Shown here: positions 1-10,965 of the stretch, piece by piece
Layout of the letters: the number at the start of each line of letters is the position of its first letter
Position numbering within the stretch: position 1 is the stretch's first letter
Source: Talinum fruticosum
Lineage: Eukaryota > Streptophyta > Magnoliopsida > Caryophyllales > Talinaceae
Assembly (NCBI GenBank): GCA_021018815.1
Contig: JAITYX010000125.1
Coordinates: forward strand, 372,001-436,000
Direction: 5' to 3'
Length of the DNA stretch: 64,000 nucleotides
Program-made: the position numbers and the translations under genes
Notes under the pieces: generated by a model
What the model saw: only the letters and a program-made list of their open reading frames with translations
Told to the model about the DNA's origin: nothing
The model's database searches: none

Positions 1-1714
1 CTTTTTTAAAGAGTACTTTTCTTTGTGGTACTTCAAGATATGATAAAGAATTTGAAAAAATAAGTCAATGATATTCAGAACTTCCAACCAAACTAAGACC
101 AAGCTTGCAAATTGCTTTCTCTTCTTTATTTTCCTTGTGGCTAAGTCCAAACGAGCCATAGTTGCAAATTATGTAGAGGAAATCAATATCAAGTAATTAT
201 GTCCACTTATGAATAACTAACCTAATTTTCCTTATAAAACATGAATTCAACAGATCAAGTACTTTTGGTCACTGTAATCTTCAAAGTACAAGTAGATTGA
301 AATCTCTCCTTTTTCAAAGACTTAACCTTCACAAATAAAAGCGTCACTTAATCCACTTCGATTAGTTATTTGGCTTACAAAGAGTGATATAGATGGCGTC
401 ATTTACAAGCCATTGATATAGCTGAATCAGGCGAGTTCGAATCACAAAACACTAATCCTCGGCTTAATTGCCGGATCCCACAAGATACATAATTGTCCAT
501 TTTCCCTTAAGTATGTTTAGGCTGACCCGACATTCTCATCAAAGAAATAGAAATATAGAAAAGCATATTGAGCCCATTTAGAAAACAAGGATAACAATCA
601 CTTTAGATGGTCTGTCTATTTACAAAGGATATGTCATCTACTTTCTCTTCGCATTAATTCACCAAAGGCGTAAGTATACATGAAAATGAACTTATTTTTC
701 AATAAAGTTAACGAATATGATCAATTAAAATGTCACTCTAAAATATATTATTAGTGACATCAAAACCTAAAAAAATCTCATTTGAAGGAGTTTGTCTCAT
801 AATAATGCTCACATGAGATGGTTTTACCCGAGACATTGTGTTAATAACATAAAACAAGTAGGCATTTATACAATTTGGTAAGATGAAGTAGGTATTTGTT
901 AGGAAAATAAATAGAATTGAATGGGGGTTTAAACTCGAGAGTGACCTAATAAAAGCAAAGCAGATAGTAACTAACTTTCTATCTCTTATGACTTCGGTTA
1001 ATGTTTACTCAATTGATTGGGGGCTCTCTGTCATCTTTGGCAGGTGCCATTTATATTTGTTAGAAGCTCTGCCTCCTCTGCTGCTTCTTAGTCCCCTCCC
1101 CTCTCTCCCTCTCTGCATATGCAACATCATCACCAACTCAGCTGATGCCAAGTTACTGCTCTTTTACTATGCCTTCTTCAATCCTCACTGGTTATGACCC
1201 TTAGTAGAGATTAACAACTAGGAATCACACCATGTACAACCCCACTAGCATAAGCACATCCTAACTTAACCACAAACGAGTGTATGTGTGCAACAACAAA
1301 AAACCAAAATAAGGAAACAAACAGTGAAGAACAACACGTACGAGTACATGCACAATTGATCAATCTAGAACGATGCATTAATTCTAGCTAATTAGGAGTA
1401 AAGATGAATTAATTCCTAGTAATTACAATAATGAGAAACATTCCAAGAGCAGAAATCAAAAACATTCCCAGCAATTTGTCACATTATAATGAGAAAAAGC
1501 TCAATCTTTTTCCCTTCAATTATCCAATATGAAATCAAAAACATTCCCGAGTAGAAACAAGAAAGAAAATTAAAACAAAATCTATAGTCAAATTAAGCAT
1601 CTAATCATATCTCCAAATTCATAATTCCAAATAGCTAGCAAATAAACCATCCAAGTCCAACTATGGACAGCTGAATCCGAATCTCATTTCCTAGTTAACT
1701 AATCAATTCACTCA
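1..1714. other. AT-rich stretch without recognisable gene
   Basis: I see no supported gene here. The longest open frame (988-1197, +) has no recognisable domain. An 18-base string, GAAATCAAAAACATTCCC, occurs twice (1452-1469 and 1531-1548), a small direct repeat of unknown meaning. The right limit is where similarity to Sirevirus gag begins. Confidence 0.5.
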
Positions 1715-1943
1715 AAATCACAAGTACAAGAGTTTGGTTGCTAACTTGCTTCATGGGAATGTAGTTTCCGTCGGTGATGACTTCCCATACTTCTTCATCG
1801 ATGATGACTTCCCATACTTCTTCATCTAGATTTTGTAGGAAACACTCCATTAGTTTCTTCTTATATGCAAAAATTGAGCCCTTGTATTTCGGTGGCCTCA
1901 AGAGAGATTTTCCTTCTTCTAATTCTCTAATAGGATGAGCCAT
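1715..1943 (-). pseudogene. Sirevirus gag 5' fragment (copy A0)
   Basis: This is the N-terminal part of a copia/Sirevirus gag. The ATG lies at 1941-1943, and the conserved start of the family follows: a PPKYKGS block, then KKLMECF, then GNYIPMK. The same blocks occur in the gags at 7510-9327, 12453-13025, 16391-18163, 19856-20562, 50353 and 56844. A 27-bp in-frame tandem duplication (1776-1826) repeats the DEEVWEVI segment, which is single in the other copies. The fragment ends near 1715, so only about 75 codons remain. It lies directly downstream of a primer site and LTR on the same strand, as expected for gag. It is not functional. Confidence 0.8.
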
Positions 1944-1988
1944 GCTCATTAAACCTTTGGAATGTAAGATCCTTTTGTGAAAGGCTAG

Positions 1989-2000
1989 GCTCGGATACCA
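1989..2000 (-). other. Primer binding site of Sirevirus A0 (tRNA-iMet type)
   Basis: The minus strand reads TGGTATCCGAGC two bases beyond the LTR end. This matches the tRNA-iMet primer site TGGTATCAGAGC except at the CAG/CCG position. It fixes the LTR boundary at 2003 and the minus orientation. Confidence 0.7.
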
Positions 2001-2689
2001 ATTCAAGGTTCAATTTAGAGAGGATACATCACCCTCAATGAGGTGAAGTGAATTGGGTAATGGAACAATTTTTTACAAATTGAAGTTCCTAAGAATTAGT
2101 CCGAACTCGAAACATAATCCGAGTCTAAAGAATTTCAGGCATAAGTGAAGCTCGAAAGTTTAGAGAACCGAGCACTATAAATGTTAAGAGAACATTGAGT
2201 CTAAACTAAGTTAAGGCCAAAACCGAGTCTAAGTGACTCCAACATACACGGGAGAAAAAGTAACAAGTAAAAAATGCGTGGAAACCCTCATGGGGCGAGA
2301 AAACCACGAAAGATTTTGTAACAACCCGACCCTAAATCACAATTATTTATTTTAAATCACATTATTTATTTTATTAATTACACTATTTATATAATTGAGC
2401 GCGTGCACTTCAATTCGATATCTTATATTTAAACTATTTTTCATCTCGTATGTTATGCCGCTAAGGCGACGAAGTGGCCCTAATAAAAATCTCATAATAA
2501 AATTTTAATTTGTGAACATCGTTATTAAAAACAAAATTAAAAGTAACAATAAAAGAAAACAAAATAAGTAAATAAAGCAATAAATCAAAATAATAGAATA
2601 ACCAAACCAGATTTTTCTAAAGAAAATTCCGAGAGAAAGAATTCTCTTGAATGTTGAGGTAGCTTAAAAATATTCAAGCTCATCCTCCT

Positions 2690-3181
2690 GCTCCCGTGCT
2701 CCTTCGTTCTGTCATTCCCCTGCCTCCTCTCGCATCACCCCTGCCTCACCACTCCTCTCTGCTGCTGCCTCCCGGTCCGGCCACCGGACGCCACTAACGC
2801 CGCCTGAGCCGGCGCTAGGCGCCGCCGGCAGGCGCCTCTCACACTCTCGCGCGATGGCTCCCTCTCTCCCTCGCGTGCTCTGTTTCCCTCTTCTACCTCC
2901 ATCTCGCTACTCTGGTCTCGACCACCAACGCCAGAGCCAGCAGCCGGCGCCGGTGTCGCCAGGAAGACGCCCGGCGTCTCTCTTCCGCCTCTGCCTCTAT
3001 CTCTCGGTCGTGCTCTCGCTCTCACTCTATTTCCGCGTGGCCCTGTCCCTCGCTTCTTGCGGCCACTCGGTGGCCAACCGCCGCAGCCCCGACGCCGAGG
3101 CTCGTCATCGGCCACTCCCAGCGAGTCGCCATAGCGCAGCCGCACACTCAATCCCCTCCTTCCTCTTTTGTGAGTTCGAAG
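2690..3181 (+). other. GC/CT-rich leader-like segment inside G1a LTR
   Basis: This block is much richer in C, G and CpG than its surroundings and holds pyrimidine runs and open frames on both strands. It ends with AAG followed by GTAAAACCCTAAACCC, that is, a splice-donor-like junction next to a telobox (AAACCCTAAA). G1b has a comparable block at 28370-28730 that also ends AAG|GTA. I read it as the transcribed leader (exon-like part) of the LTR. The open frames have no recognisable domain and I do not call them genes. Confidence 0.45.
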
Positions 3182-4533
3182 GTAAAACCCTAAACCCTAA
3201 ATTATCAAGTTCATTGGTTATTTGAGTAATTGTAATTGTGAATTGAAGTATATGATTAGAAATACGTTTGCGAGGTGAATTTAAAGATTAATTTGGGAGA
3301 ATCCGAATTGGTGTGAATGATTGAGTTGTGTTATTTTGATGGATTGATTGTGTATGAACGTGAACGAATGTGATTTTCTTGGGGAGATTGTGAATCGGTG
3401 AATGAGTTTAGGGGATGTTCTATTGTAGAATTTAGCAAGTCGATGGAATTGTTACATTTTGGTTATATTGAGCAAATGAAGAGGAATGCACATATAGAAG
3501 TTGAAATTCGGTAATGTACAAGTGTATAGGAGTGAGGAAATACGAGTCGTAAATACACCTAATTGTGGTTGTGAATGTGAATTGTGTTGAGAGAATAATG
3601 TTCATCACCTTAAAGTGGCATATGTATGAACTTTGGGCGACTCAGCGAAGTTGTGAAACCTTCCGATGGAAGGGCATTTGATGGATTAATTAATTATTTA
3701 ACTATGGGTTTTGAGTGCAGAGAAGGGAGAAATGAGGAAAGAATTAAAAAAATAAGTGTTGTGTATATCTAGACACCATTGTCAATCCAAGTCAGCTAAC
3801 GGATTGAATTCCGTCAAAACAATCGAGTATTTAGTTAGCCTAATCAACTTCTCTAATTAATATGAATTGTATTCAATAAACGCAGTAAAGCTGAGTAATA
3901 CAAACATTAGCTTAATTGACTTTCACATGAATATATGAAATGAAATAAATTGTTAAAGCTTATACAAACTCAAGCATTAAAAGTCAAGAAAACATTATTA
4001 ACCCTAGAAATCCATTTTAAACGTAAGCGAGGCCACTTCCGTTGCCGAATAGCTGGTGACTCAAATTTCTGCAAAAGGGGAGAAACAAATATTCTTAATT
4101 CGAGTACGTTCATTGCTCGTACCTTTCGAAAACTCACATGTTTCATCAAATCTCAACATTTCTCATATATGCAATTAATAATGAATTATTTACAAGGCAA
4201 GTTTTGCCACCTAATTAAGTGGTCCCCGCCCAATTATCAATTACCAAGGGCTTAGGCCCGCCAATTATACCGCGCGCGGCGTCAACTCGGGTTATCGATC
4301 GGCCTGGGGGTGACACCTGTTCAACGATCGTATCAATTACCAAGGGGTTCCACTTCCGAGATAATAACCGAGCAAGCAATTTTACTTATATTCTCTCCCC
4401 CGATTTCAAACTAAAATGAATTGAAATGCGCGCGCTCAATCAATATATTCTTCAAAGTTATTTTACGAGTATAGGAATGTTCGTACCGAGTTTCGACTCA
4501 CCCTTTCAAATATTTTACTTGTTTTTGTTTTAG
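3182..4533 (+). other. Putative intron within G1a LTR
   Basis: The donor-like AAG|GTAAAA is at 3182. The acceptor-like run TTTTTGTTTTAG ends at 4533. G1b has an equivalent pair (28731 and 30162), and G1c has the acceptor (GTTTTGTTTTAG, 46201-46212). The sequence after the acceptor is similar in G1a and G1b (GGAAGAA... then ATTG). Splicing is inferred from these signals only. Confidence 0.35.
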
Positions 4534-5894
4534 GAAGAAGCATTGGTGAACAATCAACCTTTTCCTAAGTCCGATGAAGGCAACCCTAGCCAGCCATGTG
4601 GCATTCGCAAATCCGAAGGTACATGGACGCTCACGGTGATTTTACCCTCAACCAGGGTCTAGGTATGACCTTGGGAGTTACTGTACGTTGTATATTAATT
4701 TGTGGACTAGACAAAAGCCTAAGTTGTATAAATATTACGTTGCTAAACCAAGTAACCTATGTTTTGGGATGACCTAACTACTTGGGTAATAAGTAGTTAC
4801 TCCTAACAATATCATTGGAAATATAACGAGTGGATAAACAGATCGTACTTCACTTTATTTCAAATTATTTAGCCTTGTCCTATCTTTAGGACGGCGGTAG
4901 CGCCTTCGATCGTTACCTTCCGCTGCGACCTTACGTAATAGTCCCTAATGAGGGGATTATTAAGTAATGGTGATTAGCGGCGTTACAGATTTCAATGTAG
5001 ACACGAAGCTAAATCCACTAATTGAATCCTCGATTACAATGAATATGACTTCCCAGATTTTTCTTTAACAAATGTATTATAATTATCCCAGTCCTATAAT
5101 TTACCTTATCCGACTTACCTACTACTTCCAAGTTGAAGTTTCCTTATCAACATGGGATAACTTAGATGAAGTTACCTTATCACCTATAGAGAACTGAGTT
5201 TAAGTTCCCTTATTAACTTAGTAAGACAGAAACGTATAGAAAGAGATCACAAGTATTACAAGATTTCGATTATGGAAGTACAACTCATAAAATAAGATTA
5301 CAATGTAGGAGTTGTATACCAAAGAAGTATGATTTGATTCGTATCTCTTTTTCTTCCATCCGTTTGCTGAAATCTTATGCTAAGGCTTCTATAAATTGTC
5401 CGCCTTAAAGAGATAATTGTTGAGTCTTAAACGTCTTTCTACTAAAGCTATCCGAGTCGACTAGTCGTTGTAGCAGAATAGTGTGAGTCCCTAAGATTTC
5501 TCTGGACCTTCTTAAAATAGTTGTTACTGCCTCGTTCCTAGATTTCAACAAGTCTTTTTCCATTTTTTATAAACTGCAAAGTAGAATAAAAAGATCGATA
5601 GACTCATAAATTAAATATTACACAAAACGAGTCACATAGAAGGTTGTGAGTCGGTTTTGAGCTAATCTAGAATTTCGGGCTTTTTGTCCGATAGTGCTTT
5701 AACAATCCGAAACCTTTTTCTTTTATTTTTGTCTCTAGATAATTAACATTAGAAAAATCTGCAAGAACATTAAGCGCAATGGTTCTCAAAGTATAAAAAT
5801 ACTTTGGTCAATAATTAGATAAGGATTAGTCTAAATAATGTGTTTAATAACTAATTATCCTTAATCTATTAATATGCAATATTGGAAGTATAAT

Positions 5895-6375
5895 ATTCTC
5901 TAGTAAGGGCAACGCTCTGAATACTACTATATTTATTTTTAATTGTGGTTACATTCTGCTAGGCAATTAGAACTTATAGAATGAAGAATAAAAGTACATG
6001 CCGATATTTGTGAAATGAAGTTGACGACACTCGATCACTAATACCCTAACATAGTTGCCACGGTGAGCCTCTATGTCCCGAACAGAACTCTTCCACTTGG
6101 TTCAATGTCTTTACCTAAAACAAAACAAAAAATATTTTCCTTGTTTTGTTTTAGGTAAAGATATTGAAGATCAAGCAATAGAAGAGTTCGTAAGCTCTCC
6201 TTGGAACTTAGAGCCTCATTGTGGCAACTATGTTGGGGTATTAGTGGTTAAGTGTCACTGACTTCATTTATCGAATATTAACATGTTTTATTTTCCATTG
6301 CGGACATTGTGATTGCCTAGAAAAATGTGACCATAGGTTAAGTCACATATAGTTATATTAAGAGCCTTGACCTTT
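5895..6375. repeat. Large foldback made of two inverted G1-LTR 3' ends
   Basis: Two arms of about 230 bp (5895-6128 and 6141-6375) are imperfect inverted copies around a 12-nt loop. The innermost 20 bases, CTTTACCTAAAACAAAACAA at 6109-6128 and its complement at 6141-6160, pair perfectly. The right arm begins at the TTTTAG acceptor-like motif of the G1 LTR family and runs on to a GGGGCATTAC end near 6486, matching the 3' part of those LTRs. The structure lies inside the Sirevirus LTR 2003-6996. Its transcript would form a long hairpin. Confidence 0.75.
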
Positions 6376-6996
6376 CCTCTAGTAAGGGTGGCGGTGATGT
6401 CTCCCGACCTCCTTTCGTTGCGCTAAACATCGATTAGCGGTTTATTTAAATTTAAACTATGATTATGGGTTAGGGGCATTACTGCTTATGTTCAGATTCT
6501 AGATATGTCAAAGCTCAAAAATAAATCATTCAAAATTAATGGGCACATGAGTTATTTAGACATGTAATCTCATGCATGATTAGACAAATGATAGCAAAAG
6601 TTTCAGGTTAAAGTGTTTTTAAGATAATCCAATCCCAAATCAATTCATAAATTTTGCCATGAAAGAATTGACATGTTAAACACAAAATAGCTTAGGCAAA
6701 CTAAATGTCCGAGGCCAACAGAGGAGGTTAGGATCGGAGAATTGAGTAGGTCCGTCTTTTCATTACTAACTCCGATTCTACTTTGTAAAGTAAATGCGAG
6801 TTTCAAACATAGTTACATATGTTTATAATACTTAAGTCTGAGTTTATCTATGAGCTATTCATATTGAAATGATGAATTATAAAGCATATGACTTATACAG
6901 ATTAATTTCTTTTAGGATACTTCTTTTTATCATAAATTTAGATGAATGCATGAAATCAAAGATTCAAGGGGCCGATCAGTCATACATTAGTCTTCA

Positions 6997-7490
6997 TTCT
7001 CCCCTTTTTGATGAAAGGCATTCAACTAAATAATAACTCAAAGAAATTCATTAGAAATATTAAGCATAATTAAAATGGCATGAGGAACATTTTAAATTTA
7101 GACCATTTTAAATTTGTGAAATGTTTCAAAACTCTCTCCCCTAAGTTCGATATTCATATAATTTCCTTCCCTTAATCAAATGAATTCCATTATTCTCTCC
7201 CTCAATGCATTTCAACAAAAATAAACAATGAGAGAACAAAATGCTGGACAAAAGAATTTGAGATTAAGGAGAAAGGAGTGAAAGAAATATTGGATACATG
7301 ATACCAATTAAAAAAATATAAAGTTGAACATAAATGATATTAATCATATCAATTGAATGTAATCGTAAGTAAAGTAAGTTATAAGTTAGTTGATGTTTGA
7401 GTTGATGTTCTTAATGTCATGATTGGTTTTTACCTAATTACTTTCACAGATTTTTAGCTAGCCAAGTTAAAATTCCGAGCACTCTCTAAG
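6997..7490 (-). other. Sirevirus A1 3' untranslated region with polypurine tracts
   Basis: On the minus strand there are several purine-rich tracts: near 7135-7142, near 7197-7210, and the terminal AAAAAGGGGAGA at 6998-7009 that abuts the LTR start. Repeated polypurine tracts before the 3' LTR are a known Sirevirus trait. The stretch 7080-7320 resembles 63583-63720 in the same orientation. No coding sequence was recognised. Between about 7320 and 7510 the pol gene found at this place in copy B is missing. Confidence 0.6.
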
Positions 7491-7509
7491 GGCTAAACCT
7501 AAGTCTTAT

Positions 7510-9327
7510 TTTTCTTTGTAGTTTACCTAAAAAAGAAAACAAACTAACCCTTCTTGCTTCCTCTAACGAATCCAAATAACTATATTTACTGATGTTAGTT
7601 TTGGAGGAACGGAACTTTTGGGAACAATATTTGAATAATCTTGGGAAGGGTATGATTCTAAGTCTTCCTTTTTAAAACTGAGTTTGAGGTTTGTTAAAAT
7701 CTTTTCTTTTTTAAAATGTATGAGCAAAATTCTTTTGATAAACCTATATGAGCTCAAGTGTCTTTCTTACTGTCTAAGTTGAACTAGACTTATATTTTTT
7801 GAAGAAGATTTTTTAAGAATCCTTTTTAGAAGAACTTTAAAAGGGTTAACCTCCTTTTTAGAATTAAAATCCAAACCTTCATTTGGCAAAGAAACACACT
7901 GAGAACCACCAAGGAGATCAAGGTTTTTCTAACCTTCGAGTGAGTTGTAAAATTAAATTTTGAGACTCAAGAAGCTTTTTCTTTAAAAGCTCATTATTAG
8001 ATCTGAGGGACTAAGACTTGGTCTTATTATCTTGTGAGGTAGTCTCAAGTTCCTTTAAACAGTTTCTCAGTTTTCCTAAATCATTTTCAAAAAAATGTTC
8101 TCAATTTTGAGACGCTCATGTTTTTCTTTGCAAAGGGTAGAATAAAAATTGGACTTTTCTTGTAAAGAGAAAATCTACTTTACAAGATTTGTCTTAGAAA
8201 ACTTAACATAGTAATTGATTACCTCTCGAGGATCAGGTTCCTCAATATCAAATGAGTCTTGTTATGTCTCGGTTTCTATGTCTCAATTGGTTATAATAAT
8301 TAAACACTTGGGATCTTGGTCGAGTGTCTTCCTCATCTTGGGACTAATCTTCACTATAAGTTATGTCATTTTTCTTTTAGTAATCTCTCTTCCTTTCTTA
8401 GCAATATTTGATGGTGTGTTCCTTGCTACCACACTCAAAACACCGAGAATAATTAGTAGGAAAAGAAGCTGAGAGAATGAGAATGTTTACCTTTTATCTC
8501 TCATATGAGGACCTCAAATTTAGGCTTCTTTTACTGTTTCCGAAGTTTCATCTTCTTCTTGAAGCCTTTTTCAATTTGCTCTATTGGTTCCTCTTCGATT
8601 CGAAACTACTTGAACTTAGTTCAACCTCTTTTGAGGCTTTTAATCCAATATTTCTTCTTGGGCTGACCTCTTAATTCTCCTCTTGGGGATGTAGCTCATG
8701 GGTGAGAAGTTTTCCTATGAGCTCATTTAATTTTAGTTTGCTTGACGTCTTGTGCTTCTTCGATTGTCTGTCACCTTTGGACCCTATTTCTTCTTTGGTA
8801 GACTTTCTGACCAGTTCTTCATTAGGAACCTTCTTACTGAGAGAAATGAAATTATAAAAAATATTTTGGAATTTGATGTACACCTCGGTGATGCTCTCAT
8901 CTTCTGCCATTTTGAATAGCTTGTACTTGTGGATGTATTGAATGATCTTAGTTTGTCTCACTTGGTTCGTTCCTTCATATGTTGTCACCAAGGTGTCTCA
9001 CACCTCTTTAGCTATGTCACAAGCTGAGACTCTATTGTATTTTGAAGGATCTATGGCACACATAAGGATGTTCATACCTCGGAAATTCTTCGTGTGTCTT
9101 TACTTCTCTTTAGTGGTGAACTCTAACTTTGGCTTTATGAGAGTTTGGTTGCCAACTTTCTTCATAAGAATTTAACTTCCATTAGTAAGGACTCCCCATA
9201 CTTCTTCATCTAGTTTTTGGTTAAAACACTCCATTAGTTTCTTCTAATAGGTAATGTGTAAGCCCTTGAACTTAAGTGGCCTCAAGAGAGAACTTCCTTC
9301 TTCGAGTTGTCTAATAGGATGAGCCAT
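7510..9327 (-). pseudogene. Sirevirus gag (copy A1), pol deleted behind it
   Basis: The ATG is at 9325-9327. The order of blocks matches copies B, C and D: the N-terminal KKLMECF region (about 9200-9280), a middle region with YLHKYELFKM-like and LIGKLLTHE segments (8700-8960), and a CCHC zinc knuckle CFECGSKEHTIKYC (8401-8442, all four ligands intact). The end is the segment near 7540-7563 that in copy B lies just before the protease. Stops and frameshifts break the frame. The 3' non-coding region follows directly, so protease, integrase, RT and RNase H are absent. The copy is truncated at its 5' end near 9365, where it abuts Tat-type sequence. Confidence 0.8.
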
Positions 9328-9399
9328 GATCTTTAAACCTTTGGATTGTGATATCCTTTGTCGAATACTGAAAATTATGCCTTTTAAATTGTTCTTAAG

Positions 9400-10965
9400 A
9401 AAACTCCTTTGTGCCTTCAATTCCTTTCTACTTTCAAAAAGGAATTATATGATTGAGTTGTCCCATTGGATGCATGAGATGGCAGATGTTGATAGGGTAG
9501 GATGTCGCAATTCAGATTGAATACCTTATTTAGCATTGCATAGGTGAAAGTCTATTAGACTTTTCTAAGGACTTGTTGTGGCGTCTTTGGGATTCACATT
9601 ATCATGTTTTCGGGTTCGGGGAATAGATAATTGTGTCCCCTGTCCGAAGAATTTGATGTTATTGTGGGCATCCAATGCTTTGCTAAACCTATTATGCCTA
9701 AGTCCTCTAAGAATATGCATGAAACCTACAAGCGCCTTCGAAGCTGAACAATAGGAATCTAAGTTGGATTCTTATTAGGGATCAAATGGACTTAATGAAC
9801 CTATTGAAACACTATCACACAATGTACTCGTCGAGGTCCGTTCCGATTCCGAGATATCAAGTTATCATTGCCTGCATGATAGGTGGGTTTCTGCTGGGAG
9901 GACGCCATAGGGACATGGCGCTTGCGACACTACTGAGCTTTGTGGAGCAACTGGAAGACTACCGTTGCTAACTATGTTGATTGCCGCTGAAACCATTATA
10001 TAGCTAGACCGAGTCAAAGCCAATCTAGATGAAGACTTTTTGGGACCCCCTGTTATTACGAGTTGAGTAGAAAATAACAACCAGGACCATCCATTAAGAC
10101 TAGGTGGGCAGCGCCGACCAAGGGCGGTGGTCGGCGTCGCCGAGACTAAAAAGCCTTTGATTTTTCCCCAAAGTCTCGGTTTTCGTATTTCGTCCTTCCT
10201 CATTTTTTATTTATATTTTCTCCAATTGGGCCGTAAATAAGGTTGAATTTGACCGTGCGGGACTCTTATGATTTTTCTGTTTTTGTATGCGGATTCGGTT
10301 GATGGAGAACCTTCAACCGATTCAAGTTCCTACAAAAGTGGTCTCGTACCTAGCAACATAGTTCTATCAGCGGAAACGATTGAGTATGGTAACCGATCAT
10401 CCTGCATCGTGGTGGTAGGCTTCACTTAGAAACCATAGTACTTGTTGAATGGTACATTAATCTAAAACACACATTAAGCAACATCCCATTGTACATCCGC
10501 TTGGCCATAAAACTAGTATGTACTACTTCCACGACCGTGTTTTTCGGTAAATGGGATAGGAGCACACGATCTCGTATCTGGACTTTGTTTGGCTTGCTTG
10601 CTTCGAACTATTCCCGGGTTTTGCGGTTCAAGGCGGGTTACATCATGGCTTGAGTATTAGATGAACCTGCAAAAACTACGGAAACCTTTAGATGAACATA
10701 CCACTACAATTTCGAATATTATCCGGAATGGATAATGGAGGTAGACCGCAAGCGTCGTAAGGCATTAGACTCATGAACGGGATCCTAGATGAGTTGTCCT
10801 CGCTGCTGCACAACTTTAAATTTGTGCAATAAACCCCTAAATTGATGAACAAGGTTGCCGAAGAGAATCGAAGGCTAAAGAAGCTGAAGAGAGCCCGCCG
10901 GATTGAAGAGTTTCAAAAATACAACCATGAGGATGCAATCAAGTCTCACGATTCAAAAGGGAAAA
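9400..10965 (+). pseudogene. Tat/Ogre-type ORF relic T1 (plant mobile-domain-like)
   Basis: This region is colinear with 26240-27790, with the same blocks in the same order. The best-preserved part (9786-10000) encodes FLLGGRHRDMALATLLSFVE followed by an LIAAETII segment. Later come an SYSRVLRFK-like piece and PEWIMEVDRKRRKAL (about 10720-10770), then a Lys-rich KGKM end. I recognise this layout from uncharacterised ORFs carried by Tat/Ogre-like gypsy elements that resemble plant mobile-domain proteins. The family name is my inference and the molecular function is unknown. Multiple stops and frameshifts make it a pseudogene. It ends where a Sirevirus LTR inserted after KGKM. Confidence 0.55.

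Larger units (their letters stand above)
2317..4987 (+). mobile_element. Solo LTR G1a (Ty3/gypsy type, probably Tekay/Del-like)
   Basis: The element starts TGTAACAACCC, ends GGCGTTACA and is flanked by a perfect 5-bp duplication GATTT (2312-2316 and 4988-4992). TG...CA ends with a 5-bp TSD are typical of an LTR. No internal region is present, so it is a solo LTR of 2671 bp. The Sirevirus LTR sequence continues on both sides, so G1a inserted into it. Two relatives in the window are G1b (28190) and G1c (43758). G1c is followed by a tRNA-iMet-like primer site, which supports the LTR reading. Assignment to the Tekay/Del chromovirus lineage is inferred from the TGTAAC...GTTACA ends and LTR length only. 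Confidence 0.8.
2003..6996 (-). repeat. Sirevirus LTR (A0/A1), split by G1a and a foldback
   Basis: On the minus strand the LTR begins TGAAGACT at 6996, directly after a polypurine tract (AAAAAGGGGAGA). It ends near 2003, followed by a primer site and gag. LTR-specific strings shared with the other copies include the 'gaaaccctcatggggcgag' block (2281-2299) and the 'ggttctcaaagtataaaa' block near 5790. Two insertions interrupt it: the solo LTR G1a with its TSD copy (2317-4992) and the foldback (about 5880-6486). What remains is about 1.7 kb, close to the 1.5-1.63 kb of the other copies. The part 6490-6996 is strongly diverged and is assigned mainly because it lies between the foldback and the LTR start. 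Confidence 0.65.

Noticed and set aside
436..460. tRNA B-box-like GAGTTCGAATC, possible tRNA or SINE
   Set aside because: No A box at the right distance and no cloverleaf could be drawn around it.
2735..3151. Arg/Gly-rich open frame (minus) and Pro/Ser-rich frame (plus, 2854-3225) in the GC-rich block
   Set aside because: Open frames are expected by chance in GC-rich sequence; no domain, and the block lies inside an LTR.
6073..6261. 62-codon frame across the foldback
   Set aside because: It spans the hairpin loop of an inverted LTR repeat and has no protein similarity I recognise.
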